Shown piece by piece: positions 29,273 to 38,970 of a stretch of DNA of 47,315 nt (position 1 is the first letter of the stretch; every line of letters starts with the position of its first letter). A model generated the notes under the pieces. That model had not been told where the DNA came from. It made no database searches and saw only the letters and a program-made list of their open reading frames with translations. The DNA is from a virus. Location of the stretch: positions 1 to 47,315 of IMG/VR virus record IMGVR_UViG_3300046519_000449, one strand, 5' to 3'. The position numbers and the translations under genes were made by a program.

Positions 29273-29481
29273 CACACCCCGCGATCCTGCTCCGGCAGCT
29301 CACATCGAGCGAGCTGTCGGAGCTGATCGCCTATAGCGAGCTGCATCCCGTTTCGCCCGGGTTGGAACGGATGCTCGCGCAGCTCACCCACATGGTCGCC
29401 ATCGGCAACGGCATCACGGTCGACGAAGAGTCGATTCCGTTGCGTGACCATTTCATTCGCAAGTTTCCCGACGAGATATAG
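28850..29481 (+). CDS. Tail assembly chaperone, GT fusion by -1 frameshift
   Basis: Ribosomes that slip back one base at GGGAAAC (29209-29215; zero frame G GGA AAC) leave the G frame after 122 codons and read on to the TAG at 29479-29481, giving about 210 residues. The T part contains LFDLCERFGVAHPAILLRQL and SELSELIAYSELHPVSPG, typical of gpT segments in HK97-like phages. The T frame has no convincing start codon of its own, which is why it must be read by frameshift. The G:GT ratio controls tail assembly. Confidence 0.8.
29209..29215 (+). promoter_or_regulatory. Programmed -1 frameshift slippery site
   Basis: GGGAAAC in the phase X XXY YYZ, differing by one base from lambda's GGGAAAG. The -1 frame is open from 29194 to 29481. 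Confidence 0.8.
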
Positions 29482-29484
29482 CCC

Positions 29485-32400
29485 TTGACCACGATCGCGC
29501 AAATCCGTGCCGACCTGGTCGGGTCGAGTGCCAGCTTCCGTGCGGCCATGATCGACGGCCAGCGACAGGCCAATGCTTCGCTCTCCGCTATTCGCGGGGA
29601 AGTGGCCAGCACCGCCGAGAGCATCGGCGCGCTGAACAAGGCGGCGGCCGGGTTCATCGGCTTCGAAGCCGTGAAGGTCGGCGTGCAGAACCTGATTGAT
29701 GCCCAGAAGGCTGCCCAGCAGATTCACTACTCGCTATTGAGCGCGACTGGATCGACTACGGCGGCCGACGCCGCCTATAAGCAGGTTTCGCTCACCGCCG
29801 AACACCTCGGCCTCGATTTGCGTTCATCGGCCTTGGGCTTCAGTTCGATGTCTGCGGCAGCGAATGCCAACGGCGTGTCGATGAAGGACCAGATCGCCCT
29901 TTTCGACGGCCTGGCGCGATCGTCCACCGTGCTCCACCTGTCCTCGGACCAGACGGGTAGGGCGATCACGGCACTTAGCCAGATTTTCGGCAAGGGCAAA
30001 ATTCAGGCCGAGGAACTACGTGGACAGCTCGGTGACGCCATTCCAGGCGTCGTGCCACGGTTTCAGACTGCCGTGTTGGCGATGACAAAGGGGACCGACC
30101 TCGCCGGCAAGTCTTTCGATCAGCTCCTGCAGAGCGGCGACCTGACGGTGCAGCGGTTCCTTCCGGCGCTTGTCCAGGCCCTTAACGAAACTGGTAAGGG
30201 TGCCGAGCAGGCGGCAGGCGGGCTCAACGCTTCGGTCAATCGGTTTTCTACCGAGTGGTTCAAGCTCAAGAGCGACCTGTCCGGCGGCCTGTTCTCCGAT
30301 GTGGCGATCAGCAGCATCGATCTGGTCGCGCATAATCTTGAAAACCTCGCCAACATCGCGGGTGTCACTGGCGGACTGATTGTGGCGCGGCTCGCTGGTG
30401 GCGGCTTGAGCAAGGCGGCGTCCGGTGTATCGGCAGCCGTCCAGCAACAGCAGGAATCGCGGGCAGCGGCGGTGGCTGCGACTGAATTGGCAGCAGCCGA
30501 AACGGCCGCCGCCGCTGCCGAAGTGAAGCAGAACTCGGCGGCCCTCGCCGGCGTGACGACTGCGCGGCAGCAGGCCTTGGCGCAGCGTGACGCCGCCGCA
30601 GCGACGCTTCAGAAGGCGCTTGCGGATAACGAGGCGGCGCAGGCTACCTTGAACCACCAACGGACCGCGGCCACGCTGTCGGCGAACATCCGTGCCCAGC
30701 GTATCGCCACGGCGGATGCCGCCGCTGCCCAGGCTTCGCTGACGCGTGCACAGGTGCAGTACAACGCATCTGCGCAGGCAAGCATCGCGCTGAAGACCCA
30801 GCAGATCGAACTTGAAGGGGCGCTGTTCCGCGCGCGCGGTGCCGCCACCATCGCCACAGAGGCGGAGGCTGTCGCCGAACGCCAGCTGGCTGCGACCGGC
30901 GCAGCCGGGCTGCTCGCCCGTGGCGCTGCCGGCCTTGGCAGCTTCGCGCTTAACCTGGTCGGTGGACCGTGGGGAGCGGCTGTCGCTGCCATCGGCCTCG
31001 TCGGATACGCGATCTACGATACACAGAAGCGGTCAGAGGACTACCGCAAGGAAACTCAGGCACAGGTTCAGTCGCTGCAGCAGCTGCGCAGCGAAGCCGA
31101 GCAGACCGCAAAGTCGTTTGGCACGCTCGATAGTTCGATGACCATCAAGCAGGGTCTTGAGCAATATCAGCAGGAAAGCCAGGCGATTTCCGGACAGCGG
31201 AAGGATCTTCAGGCTCTTCAGGAGCAGGCCGACGCCGTCCGTGCTCGTATCGCAAGCCGTAGCAGCGGCACTGCCGGAGGCGCATTCGCCAATCTGTTTG
31301 ATCAGCGAGAACTGTCACAGATCACCGACCGCATCGGCCAGCTGCAAGGTCAGATTGGCCCGGCAACCACGGCCGTCGACGCGCTCGGCAACAAGATGGC
31401 GGGCGTTCTGGCCCCATCCATCGATTCGGTCAAGCACGCCATCGACCAGCTGGCCAGCGGCAAGCCGTTGCTCGACGTTATTTTCGATCTGTCGACAGGT
31501 GCCGATAAAGGTATTGCCGCGGCGGACACGGCGCTGGCTAGCGTGCGTGCGGGGATCCAGCAGTTTCAGACAGGCACGAAGGCGCTCACCGATAAGGCGA
31601 ATACGGACGGCTTGAACAACGTCCAGAAAGCACAGTACGAGTACCGTCAAAAGCTGGCTGACATCGCGAAGCTCCCTGTCGGGTTGCAGGACCAGCAGCG
31701 CGCAGGTCTTACAGCCGCATATGTGCCCAACGTGCAGGCCGCACAGCAGCTCGATGCTGCCGACGCAGCGAAGAAGGCGGCGACTGCTGCCATCGCTCAG
31801 GCTCGCCAGTGGAAGACCCAGGCGGACAGCCTCAATCAGTCGTTGCAGCAGACGCACAACGAGCTCACGGCACAGGCAGACGCCACCCAGCGTCTGACAC
31901 CTGCCGAGAAACAGCTTCAGGACATCACTGGCGGTACCAGCGACGCCTATAACCATGCCAGCACGGCATTGCGCGCAAAGATGCTGGCTCAGGCACGGGC
32001 AAACGCGGAGCTGTCGAAGTCGATACTTCTCCAACAGCAGGACGCTGCCGCAGCAACCCGCAGTGCGACGCTCCGCGAGCAGCTTGCTGCCCGTATCGAT
32101 CGTCAGAGCGAGGCAAATGATGCGGCCGTATCAGGTGTTGGCCATGGTCAGGAACTTACACAGCAGCTCCAGGACGAGCTGCGCATCCGGCAGGAATACG
32201 ACCGGCAGCGGCAGCAGTACGACAAGCAGGCGAGCCAGCTAAAGCCAGGCGTCGCAGGCGCGGCTGGCACTGATGCCTATAACACCGATATCGCCGCCCT
32301 TTTGGCAAGCCAGCAGCAGGAGCTGGCGATCTATCGTGCAGGCGTGCAGTCGAGGCTGGAGGCTGAGAAGGACTGGACCAACGGTGCGCAATCCGCGCTA

Positions 32401-33090
32401 GAAGACTATGCATCGACCGCGGCTGACGTTGCTGGGCAAACGAAACTTGCCTTCACTAACGCCTTCACCGGCCTTGAAGACGCACTGGTAACGTTTGCTA
32501 CCACCGGCAAGCTGAGTTTCACATCGCTGGCCAATTCGATCATTGCCGACATCGTGCGCATGCAGGTCAAGGCTGCCGCGAGCGGAATTTTCCAGTACGC
32601 GGCACAGGCCGTCGGCTCTTACTTCGGCTACGACTCGACTGGCGGCGCGGGTGCCGCCACGTATGGCGACAACGGCCAGGTGACCCACGTCGATTTCGGT
32701 GGTGGCCGTGCAACGGGCGGATCCACGGCTGGCGGCACGATGTACGAGGTCGCGGAGCGCGGCCCGGAGTTGTACCAGTCGGGCGGGCGAACCTACCTAC
32801 TCTCCGGCAAGGATGGCTACGTCACCCCGGCGTCAGGCGGATCCAGCACACCAGCCTTTACGGCAACGGCGGCCGCCGGTGGCGGAATCGTTATCAACGT
32901 CACTAATACCGCCGGCGAGAAGGTTCAGGCCACCGCGCAGCAGAGCCGTGGGGCCGGCGGCAAAACGCAGATCGACGTCATGATCGAGTCGATCAAACAA
33001 AGCATCGCAAGCGATATCAGCCGTGGGCAGGGCGCGGTTCCTGCTGCCATTGGCGCGCGATATGGGCTCAACAAAGGGCAGGTGCTGTAA
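29485..33090 (+). CDS. Tape measure protein
   Basis: 1201 residues from a TTG start. The N-terminal AQIRADLVGSSASFRAAMI domain, a hydrophobic stretch (AAGLGSFALNLVGGPWGAAVA, about 480-510), long alanine/glutamine-rich coiled coils and a glycine-rich C-terminus with VAERGPELYQSGGRTYLL are all typical. Length of this protein sets the tail length. The GT chaperone precedes it by 3 bases. Position and size leave little doubt. Confidence 0.93.
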   Translation: MTTIAQIRADLVGSSASFRAAMIDGQRQANASLSAIRGEVASTAESIGALNKAAAGFIGFEAVKVGVQNLIDAQKAAQQIHYSLLSATGSTTAADAAYKQVSLTAEHLGLDLRSSALGFSSMSAAANANGVSMKDQIALFDGLARSSTVLHLSSDQTGRAITALSQIFGKGKIQAEELRGQLGDAIPGVVPRFQTAVLAMTKGTDLAGKSFDQLLQSGDLTVQRFLPALVQALNETGKGAEQAAGGLNASVNRFSTEWFKLKSDLSGGLFSDVAISSIDLVAHNLENLANIAGVTGGLIVARLAGGGLSKAASGVSAAVQQQQESRAAAVAATELAAAETAAAAAEVKQNSAALAGVTTARQQALAQRDAAAATLQKALADNEAAQATLNHQRTAATLSANIRAQRIATADAAAAQASLTRAQVQYNASAQASIALKTQQIELEGALFRARGAATIATEAEAVAERQLAATGAAGLLARGAAGLGSFALNLVGGPWGAAVAAIGLVGYAIYDTQKRSEDYRKETQAQVQSLQQLRSEAEQTAKSFGTLDSSMTIKQGLEQYQQESQAISGQRKDLQALQEQADAVRARIASRSSGTAGGAFANLFDQRELSQITDRIGQLQGQIGPATTAVDALGNKMAGVLAPSIDSVKHAIDQLASGKPLLDVIFDLSTGADKGIAAADTALASVRAGIQQFQTGTKALTDKANTDGLNNVQKAQYEYRQKLADIAKLPVGLQDQQRAGLTAAYVPNVQAAQQLDAADAAKKAATAAIAQARQWKTQADSLNQSLQQTHNELTAQADATQRLTPAEKQLQDITGGTSDAYNHASTALRAKMLAQARANAELSKSILLQQQDAAAATRSATLREQLAARIDRQSEANDAAVSGVGHGQELTQQLQDELRIRQEYDRQRQQYDKQASQLKPGVAGAAGTDAYNTDIAALLASQQQELAIYRAGVQSRLEAEKDWTNGAQSALEDYASTAADVAGQTKLAFTNAFTGLEDALVTFATTGKLSFTSLANSIIADIVRMQVKAAASGIFQYAAQAVGSYFGYDSTGGAGAATYGDNGQVTHVDFGGGRATGGSTAGGTMYEVAERGPELYQSGGRTYLLSGKDGYVTPASGGSSTPAFTATAAAGGGIVINVTNTAGEKVQATAQQSRGAGGKTQIDVMIESIKQSIASDISRGQGAVPAAIGARYGLNKGQVL

Positions 33091-33470
33091 TGGCAGATCC
33101 GAATTTCCCGGCAAACCTGCCGGCTTTCCGTGTGGGCGACGGCTATGGATATCAGCCGGTCACGCCGTTCGCTCGGACGAACATGGATAGTGGCCTTGCA
33201 CGCCAGCGTCGTCGTTTCGTCAGCGTCCCCACCAATGTGACTGGGAAGCTCCGCTTGACTACTGAGCAGCTGGGAGTTTTCGAATCATTCTTCTGGAATG
33301 CCATCGGCGGCGGCAGCGCATGGTTCGTCGTGCGCCTCGCCAACGGCAGGGGCATGAACGCGGTGCGCGCTCGCTTCACTGAGGCGCCCCAAACAGCAGG
33401 CACGGAGTCCCCGGACTACTGGGATATATCGGCCAAGCTGGAAACGCTGGCACTGCCGGTGGCCGGCTGA
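33090..33470 (+). CDS. Minor tail protein (126 aa)
   Basis: 126 residues: FPANLPAFRVGDGYGYQP, RRRFVSVPTNVTGKLRLT, then FFWNAIGGGSAWFVVRLANG. This is the conserved small tail protein seen after tape measure in phages of this type, probably equivalent to lambda M. TAATG and TGATG junctions. Confidence 0.7.
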   Translation: MADPNFPANLPAFRVGDGYGYQPVTPFARTNMDSGLARQRRRFVSVPTNVTGKLRLTTEQLGVFESFFWNAIGGGSAWFVVRLANGRGMNAVRARFTEAPQTAGTESPDYWDISAKLETLALPVAG

Positions 33471-34006
33471 TGGCAGACTACTCGGAAGCCTTGAAAGAGG
33501 CGTGGGCATCGAATCCCACCGGGCAGGTGATCCTCGATACGCTGGAGATATACCATCCGGCATTCGTCGATGACGATGGCAACCCGGCGCCGGCGCGCCT
33601 TGTCCGCGCGTACGAAGACCTTTTCGCTGTCCTCGAGATAGATGCGCCGATGAATCCGGGGCAGCAAGTACGCTTCATTGGCATGGCGTTCGACGTGAAG
33701 CAGCCAGGCTTCGAGGTCGGGCGTACGCCCGAGCTGACCATATCTCTGGACAATGTCGGCCGTGAGCTAGTCGGCTACCTGGAGGCGGCGGCCAGCGACC
33801 CCACGCAAGTGACGGTGATCTACCGCCCGTATTTGATCTCTGACCTGTCGGGGCCTCAAATGGACCCGCCGATCACCATGCTGGTCACCGGCGTGAGTGT
33901 GTCTCCGCTGCAGGTCGATATCACTGCATCGCTGGACGACGTGAACAACTGGGCTTTCCCGCATCGCCTATACCAGCCAGCGGACTTCCCCGGGCTTCTT
34001 CGATGA
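33470..34006 (+). CDS. DUF1833-family minor tail protein
   Basis: 178 residues with the DUF1833 pattern (ALKEAWASNPTGQVILDTLE, HPAF, RLVRAYEDLFAVLE), a beta-rich distal-tail protein similar in place to lambda L. Located between the small minor tail gene and the peptidase gene. Confidence 0.8.
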   Translation: MADYSEALKEAWASNPTGQVILDTLEIYHPAFVDDDGNPAPARLVRAYEDLFAVLEIDAPMNPGQQVRFIGMAFDVKQPGFEVGRTPELTISLDNVGRELVGYLEAAASDPTQVTVIYRPYLISDLSGPQMDPPITMLVTGVSVSPLQVDITASLDDVNNWAFPHRLYQPADFPGLLR

Positions 34007-34422
34007 CGCCGGAGCAGGTTTCTTCGCTTATCGGAAGACGGTATGAGCTCGGTGCCGACGGCCCAGAATCGTATGACTGCCGCGGCCTGCTCCTGCACTG
34101 CCAGAGAGCGTTCTTCGGCAAGGCCCTGCCCGATCTACCAATGGGGCAGGCCATGCGTGACCTATTCGGCGAGCAGCTGGATAGCGGCCACTGGGAGCAG
34201 GTTGACCAGCCGTCGCACGGCGACGCGGCATTGCTCAGGGGAGGCGACCATCCACACGTAGGGGTCTATCTCGCCTTGGACGAGCCCGGCGTGCTGTATG
34301 CGCTTGAGGGTGTAGGCGTGATCTGGTCCCCGAAGCGGACATGGCGACTTCTCGGCTTCTCGCGCGTCCGGTACATACGATTTCACGATGCTCGTGGAGC
34401 TGCGGTATCCTCCGGCGATTGA
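34003..34422 (+). CDS. NlpC/P60-like tail peptidase
   Basis: 139 residues. Catalytic cysteine in SYDCRGLLLH (about residue 26) and histidine in HPHVGVYLA (about 84-92) fit the NlpC/P60 fold of lambda K-type proteins, which open the peptidoglycan at infection or mature the tail tip. ATGA junction with the upstream gene. Confidence 0.82.
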   Translation: MTPEQVSSLIGRRYELGADGPESYDCRGLLLHCQRAFFGKALPDLPMGQAMRDLFGEQLDSGHWEQVDQPSHGDAALLRGGDHPHVGVYLALDEPGVLYALEGVGVIWSPKRTWRLLGFSRVRYIRFHDARGAAVSSGD

Positions 34423-34439
34423 CCAACGAGGGGCCGGGG

Positions 34440-34832
34440 ATGCGGAAGTTAGTTATGGTGGCGGCAGCGGTGATCCTGTCCGCGTGCAGCCCGGTGCGGC
34501 CAACCGTCCTCGATCCGGCGTTCGGGAAAACGACACCGGGTCTTTATCCAGTGACTGTCGAACGCGGAAAATGGATCGGCATCAACTCCGTGGCGCTCGG
34601 CGTCTATGTCGATGGTCACCTCGCCGGAACAGTCGGCGGGGGCCAAGCCCTCACGCTATACATGGCGGCCGGCCGCCACACGATCGGGGTCGGTAATGCG
34701 CGGAAGGACTCCCCCGAACAGATCGATACCGAAGTAGTCGTTGACGTATCCGAGTCCAGTAAGCCAATCCTCCGAACAAATGTCCTGGCCGCTGGATATG
34801 GCGGTTGGAAGATCGAGCGCGTTTCGCAGTAG
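34440..34832 (+). CDS. Prophage lipoprotein, possible superinfection-exclusion moron
   Basis: 130 residues with a lipoprotein signal (KLVMVAAAVILSAC, cysteine near residue 17). The mature part is beta-rich (GLYPVTVERGKWIGINSV, VYVDGHLAGTVGGGQAL). It sits between the tail-tip peptidase and protein J and is followed by its own terminator. Lipoproteins in this spot in other prophages block receptors or DNA injection of related phages; that role is inferred. GGGG precedes the ATG. Confidence 0.75.
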   Translation: MRKLVMVAAAVILSACSPVRPTVLDPAFGKTTPGLYPVTVERGKWIGINSVALGVYVDGHLAGTVGGGQALTLYMAAGRHTIGVGNARKDSPEQIDTEVVVDVSESSKPILRTNVLAAGYGGWKIERVSQ

Positions 34833-34856
34833 CGTTCCTGCTCAAATAACAGACCA

Positions 34857-34881
34857 GCCCCGCTTATGCGGGGTTTTTTTT
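34857..34881 (+). terminator. Strong terminator after the lipoprotein gene
   Basis: CCCCGC (34858-34863), loop TTAT, GCGGGG (34868-34873), then eight T. It lies within the tail operon 16 bases before the gene J start, so late transcripts must read through it, probably by Q-type antitermination. Confidence 0.85.
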
Positions 34882-34896
34882 GCCTCAAGGAAATTC

Positions 34897-37800
34897 ATGC
34901 AGTCCACTGTCGTTGAGATCACCGACTGGGCTCGCCCCCATGTGGGCCGTCGGCTGCACAACGTAAAGGGCCGCACCCGGATCGACACCCAGCTTCGTAA
35001 GCAGGGTCTGATTGTCGGCCGTGGTCGCCAGATGCGACGGGTGAAGCCATTCGTCGTAACCACGAATGGCAAGGACTACCTGCTCGCAGCCGACTGGAAG
35101 CGGTGTCTGAAGGACGGTGAGGTTCTTCTAGTGATCGCCGCACCTCCGACAGGCGGCGGCGGTGGGTCCCGCATCCTCGCCGTACTGGCGATCGTTGCGC
35201 TTTCTATTGTCACCGCTGGCGCAGCTGCAGCCGCGTACGGTGCCGCCGTCGCTGCAAGCACCGGGCTCAGTGTGGCCACGGCCGGCGCGCTCGTCTCGGG
35301 AGTCGTTGGCACGGTTGTCAGCATCGCGGGCAACATGTTGATGAACGCGATCATGCCGCCGCCCAAAGCGCCCAGTGGGCAGGATCGAGGCACCACAAGT
35401 CCGAACTATGCCATCGGCGCCCAAGGCAACAGCGCGCGCCTCATGGAGGCCATCCCTGTCCTATATGGGCGGTTTCGCATCTATCCCGACTATGCGGCGC
35501 AGCCCTATACCGACTATCGCAGCAACGACCAGTACCTCTACCAGCTGTTTGTCATCACGCAGGGAAAGGTTCAGATCGAGGCGGTGCGCATCGATGAGAC
35601 GGCGGCCAGCAGCTATTCCGATGTGCAGTACGAAATCATCCAACCAGGCGGGCAGGTCACCCTGTTCCCTGACAACGTGGTCACGTCGGAGGCGGTCTCC
35701 GGACTGTCGCTTGAGAAGCCGAGCGACGGCGGTGATTGGGCAGGACCGTTTTCCACGAACCCCCCTGAGACGACCACGACCCGCATCGGCATCGACATGG
35801 GCTGGCCTGGCGGTCTATACCGCTACAACGACAACGGCAAAAAGCGCACGGCGAACGCACGCTGGACGGCGCAGGCGCAGCGCATCGACGATGAAGGCAC
35901 GCCCGTCGGTGACTGGTTTACGCTGATCTCCGAGAGCAAGTCCTCCGACAGCGAAAAACCGATCTATTCGTCGTACGACTTCGACGTGCCCGCAGGTCGG
36001 TACCAGGTCAGGCTGCGCGAAGACGAGCCGGACGACCTCGACGGACAGGTCGTCAATGCGATGGCTTGGCAGGCGCTGAAAAGCTACCTGCCCAGCAAGT
36101 CCACGTATGGCGACGTCACAATGATCGCGATGGTCATCAAGGCCGGCGCCCAGGTCAACGGACAGACCTCGCGCAAGGTGAACGTCATTGGCACGCGCAT
36201 CCTGCCTGTGTGGGACGGCGCCAACTGGTCGGAACAGCCAACTCGTAACCCGGCGTGGGCGATCGCGGACGCGTTCCGCAACGCCACGTACGGGCGCGCG
36301 TGGTCGGACAACAGGATCAACCTCGAAGGATTGCTGGCGCACGCGCATACGTGGGACACGCGCGGCGACACCTACGACGGCGTTTTCGATACGAAGATGG
36401 CCTTGTGGGACGCAGTGACGCAGATTGCTCGAGCTGGCCGTGCCATGCCGATGTATTTCGCTGGCGTGGTTGACGTGATCCGCGATGCCCCACGCGCGGT
36501 ACCCACGCTGATGATCACTCCGGACATCATCGTGCAGGAGACCTTCAAGGTCGAATACAGCTATCCGACGTATGACACGCCCGATTACGTGGTGGTCGAA
36601 TACACAAACCCGAATACGTGGCAGCCGCAGACGGTCGATGCCGCGCTGACGGGCTCCAAAAAGCTCATGCCGAAAAACGTCCAGATACCTGGCGTCATTC
36701 AGCGCACGCAGGGCTTCAAGGAAGGCATGTATATGGCCGCCTGCAACCGCGACCAGCGCAAGTTTGTGACGTTTCAGGTCGAAATGGAGGGATATATCCC
36801 GCGGTACGGCGACCGCATCGACGTGGCACACGACGTCCCGGGCTGGGGCCTCTCGGGCCGGATCGATGCGCTGGACCGTGACAACTTCATCCTGACCACC
36901 AGCGAGCCACTGGCGTGGTACGCGGGGCAGAACCACTACGTGGCGCTGCGCGCGCCCGACGGTGGCGCGCAAGGGCCGTACCGGGTGGTGCAGGGTGCAG
37001 ACCTGCATCACATGGTCATGGTTGGCCTGACGGATGCGCAGAAAGCCGCCCTGTGGGTGTCCGACGGGAGCTCCGCTGATCCGACGGTGTACGCGTTTGG
37101 ACCAGGCAGCCAGCAGTTCCAGAGCTGCCTGCTGCTTCGTGCCACGCCTCAGGGCGATGACCATATCGAGCTTTACATGGTCAACTACGCGCCCAGCGTG
37201 TATCTGGCCGAGGTCGATGCCAGCGTCCCGCCGCCCGGCAGCCCCTCTCTGCTGACGCCGGCCAGTGGTGCGCCCGAGGTAGGCGACATCGGGCTGAACC
37301 AGAATGCCGGATCCCAGACGGTGCACCTTTGGGTGGCGCCGGTAGCTGGCGCAACCTCGTACGAGTTCCAGATCAGCTACGACGGCGGCGTCACGTGGAT
37401 GCCCGTTGGCGTCAGCCTTTACAACTACGTCGACGCGGTGATCCCGCCCGGCACGTGGATCGTCCGCGCGCGTGCGATCGGTGTGGGCGGACTGCCCGGT
37501 GGCTGGAACCAGAACCCGGTGACGGTCGATGGCAAGCCGTGGCCGCTGGGCGCTCTCCAGTCACTGATCACGTTCGAGCTGGTCATGGGCATTCGCCTGG
37601 TGTGGGGACTGCCTTCCGGCTTCGATGTCCTTGATGCTGGCGCGACCGAGATCCGCATCGGGACCACGAACAACTTCGCACTGTCGTCGTTCCTCGCACA
37701 GGTGAGCTACCCGACCGCCACCTATACGCACAATGACAACACGGCTGGACAGACCTATTTCTTCTGGGCCCACCTGGTGAGCAAGTCGGGCGGTGACCCA

Positions 37801-38946
37801 GGCCCGTGGATCGGCCCGGTGGCTGGATCCACGAGCTCGGACGCAACGGCGATTCTGGCTGTTCTCGATGGGCAGATCACGGAGTCGCTGCTCGGCCAAG
37901 GGCTGCTGAGCAAAATCGCCGGCATCGACGTCAACTCCGAGACGATCATCAAGCAAAGCCTGGCGCTTGGCTCGACGAACGACGACGCGCGCGCGAGCCG
38001 CGCCTACATCGCCCGCCTGGACGAAACCAAGGCAACGCCGGATCAGGCTATGGCTATTGCGCAGCAGACGCTTGGGGCGCAGCTGGGTGACCTGCAGGCG
38101 GCGGCACAGCAAACCGCCGAGGTGTACGTCGACAGCACGGGCGCCGCGCACGCGTTCAGCATCACGAAGGTGGGCGTAACGAAGAACGGCGTAACCACGT
38201 CGGCAGGCCTTGCCATCGGCGTGGAGACGGTGAACGGCCAGCCCATCGCGCAGGTGCTTATCGAGGCCGAGCGATTTGCAGTCGTCAACGCTGTGGGAAA
38301 CCAGCTGAAGGCGGCCTTCGCTGTCGTTGGTGACCAGACGTTCATCAACGAAGCATTCATTGCGAATGCCAGCATCACCACGGCAAAAATCGCGGATGCG
38401 TCCATTACTAACGCGAAGATCGGCGGCACGATTCAATCGGACAACTTCGCTCCGGGCGTGAGCGGCTGGGGCTTCAACAAGAACGGCAACTTCGAAGCCA
38501 ACGATGCTTTGCTCCGCGGCGATCTGACAGCACGGTCCATCACCGGCAGCTTCCAGGCGAGCGAAACCATCGAGTGGACGGGCAACCTTTCCAGTAATCC
38601 GGGCGGGGTAGTGATGACTTTTGCGTGTCCGGCACCGGTTCGGGATGGCCAGGCGCATCGTCCAGAGATCTCTTGCGAGGTAATCGTCAGCCGACAAGGC
38701 GGTGATGACGCATCCGGTGCAACGCTGTATCTCGAGCGCCAAGACCCTAACAGCGGGGCATGGGGAGCGCTGGCAAATCGCACCTATGGCCTCGGCAAGT
38801 ACCAGACGATCGCGATGTCGTTTGTCTATCTCGACGTCCCACTGGGAGCAGCGTCCGCCTATCGATTCCGCTTCGCAACAGCGACGGGCGACACCCTTTA
38901 CATCAACGGCATACACGGCCGGGTTATCGGTCAGCGCACGGCATAA
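34897..38946 (+). CDS. Tail tip / host-specificity protein (lambda J-like)
   Basis: 1349 residues. N-terminal MQSTVVEITDWARPHVG, an internal apolar alanine-rich region (about 90-150, lambda I-like fusion), then TipJ blocks (AIPVLYGRFRIYPDYAAQP, NPAWAIADAFRNATYGRAW), fibronectin-like repeats, and a C-terminal DUF1983-type region with many DAS-ITNAKIGG repeats (ITTAKIADASITNAKIGG). It forms the tail tip that contacts the host. The fused lambda I-like part explains why no separate gene I is present. AAGGAA precedes the ATG. Confidence 0.92.
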   Translation: MQSTVVEITDWARPHVGRRLHNVKGRTRIDTQLRKQGLIVGRGRQMRRVKPFVVTTNGKDYLLAADWKRCLKDGEVLLVIAAPPTGGGGGSRILAVLAIVALSIVTAGAAAAAYGAAVAASTGLSVATAGALVSGVVGTVVSIAGNMLMNAIMPPPKAPSGQDRGTTSPNYAIGAQGNSARLMEAIPVLYGRFRIYPDYAAQPYTDYRSNDQYLYQLFVITQGKVQIEAVRIDETAASSYSDVQYEIIQPGGQVTLFPDNVVTSEAVSGLSLEKPSDGGDWAGPFSTNPPETTTTRIGIDMGWPGGLYRYNDNGKKRTANARWTAQAQRIDDEGTPVGDWFTLISESKSSDSEKPIYSSYDFDVPAGRYQVRLREDEPDDLDGQVVNAMAWQALKSYLPSKSTYGDVTMIAMVIKAGAQVNGQTSRKVNVIGTRILPVWDGANWSEQPTRNPAWAIADAFRNATYGRAWSDNRINLEGLLAHAHTWDTRGDTYDGVFDTKMALWDAVTQIARAGRAMPMYFAGVVDVIRDAPRAVPTLMITPDIIVQETFKVEYSYPTYDTPDYVVVEYTNPNTWQPQTVDAALTGSKKLMPKNVQIPGVIQRTQGFKEGMYMAACNRDQRKFVTFQVEMEGYIPRYGDRIDVAHDVPGWGLSGRIDALDRDNFILTTSEPLAWYAGQNHYVALRAPDGGAQGPYRVVQGADLHHMVMVGLTDAQKAALWVSDGSSADPTVYAFGPGSQQFQSCLLLRATPQGDDHIELYMVNYAPSVYLAEVDASVPPPGSPSLLTPASGAPEVGDIGLNQNAGSQTVHLWVAPVAGATSYEFQISYDGGVTWMPVGVSLYNYVDAVIPPGTWIVRARAIGVGGLPGGWNQNPVTVDGKPWPLGALQSLITFELVMGIRLVWGLPSGFDVLDAGATEIRIGTTNNFALSSFLAQVSYPTATYTHNDNTAGQTYFFWAHLVSKSGGDPGPWIGPVAGSTSSDATAILAVLDGQITESLLGQGLLSKIAGIDVNSETIIKQSLALGSTNDDARASRAYIARLDETKATPDQAMAIAQQTLGAQLGDLQAAAQQTAEVYVDSTGAAHAFSITKVGVTKNGVTTSAGLAIGVETVNGQPIAQVLIEAERFAVVNAVGNQLKAAFAVVGDQTFINEAFIANASITTAKIADASITNAKIGGTIQSDNFAPGVSGWGFNKNGNFEANDALLRGDLTARSITGSFQASETIEWTGNLSSNPGGVVMTFACPAPVRDGQAHRPEISCEVIVSRQGGDDASGATLYLERQDPNSGAWGALANRTYGLGKYQTIAMSFVYLDVPLGAASAYRFRFATATGDTLYINGIHGRVIGQRTA

Positions 38947-38970
38947 ACAGATCAACATTGGAGAGCTACA

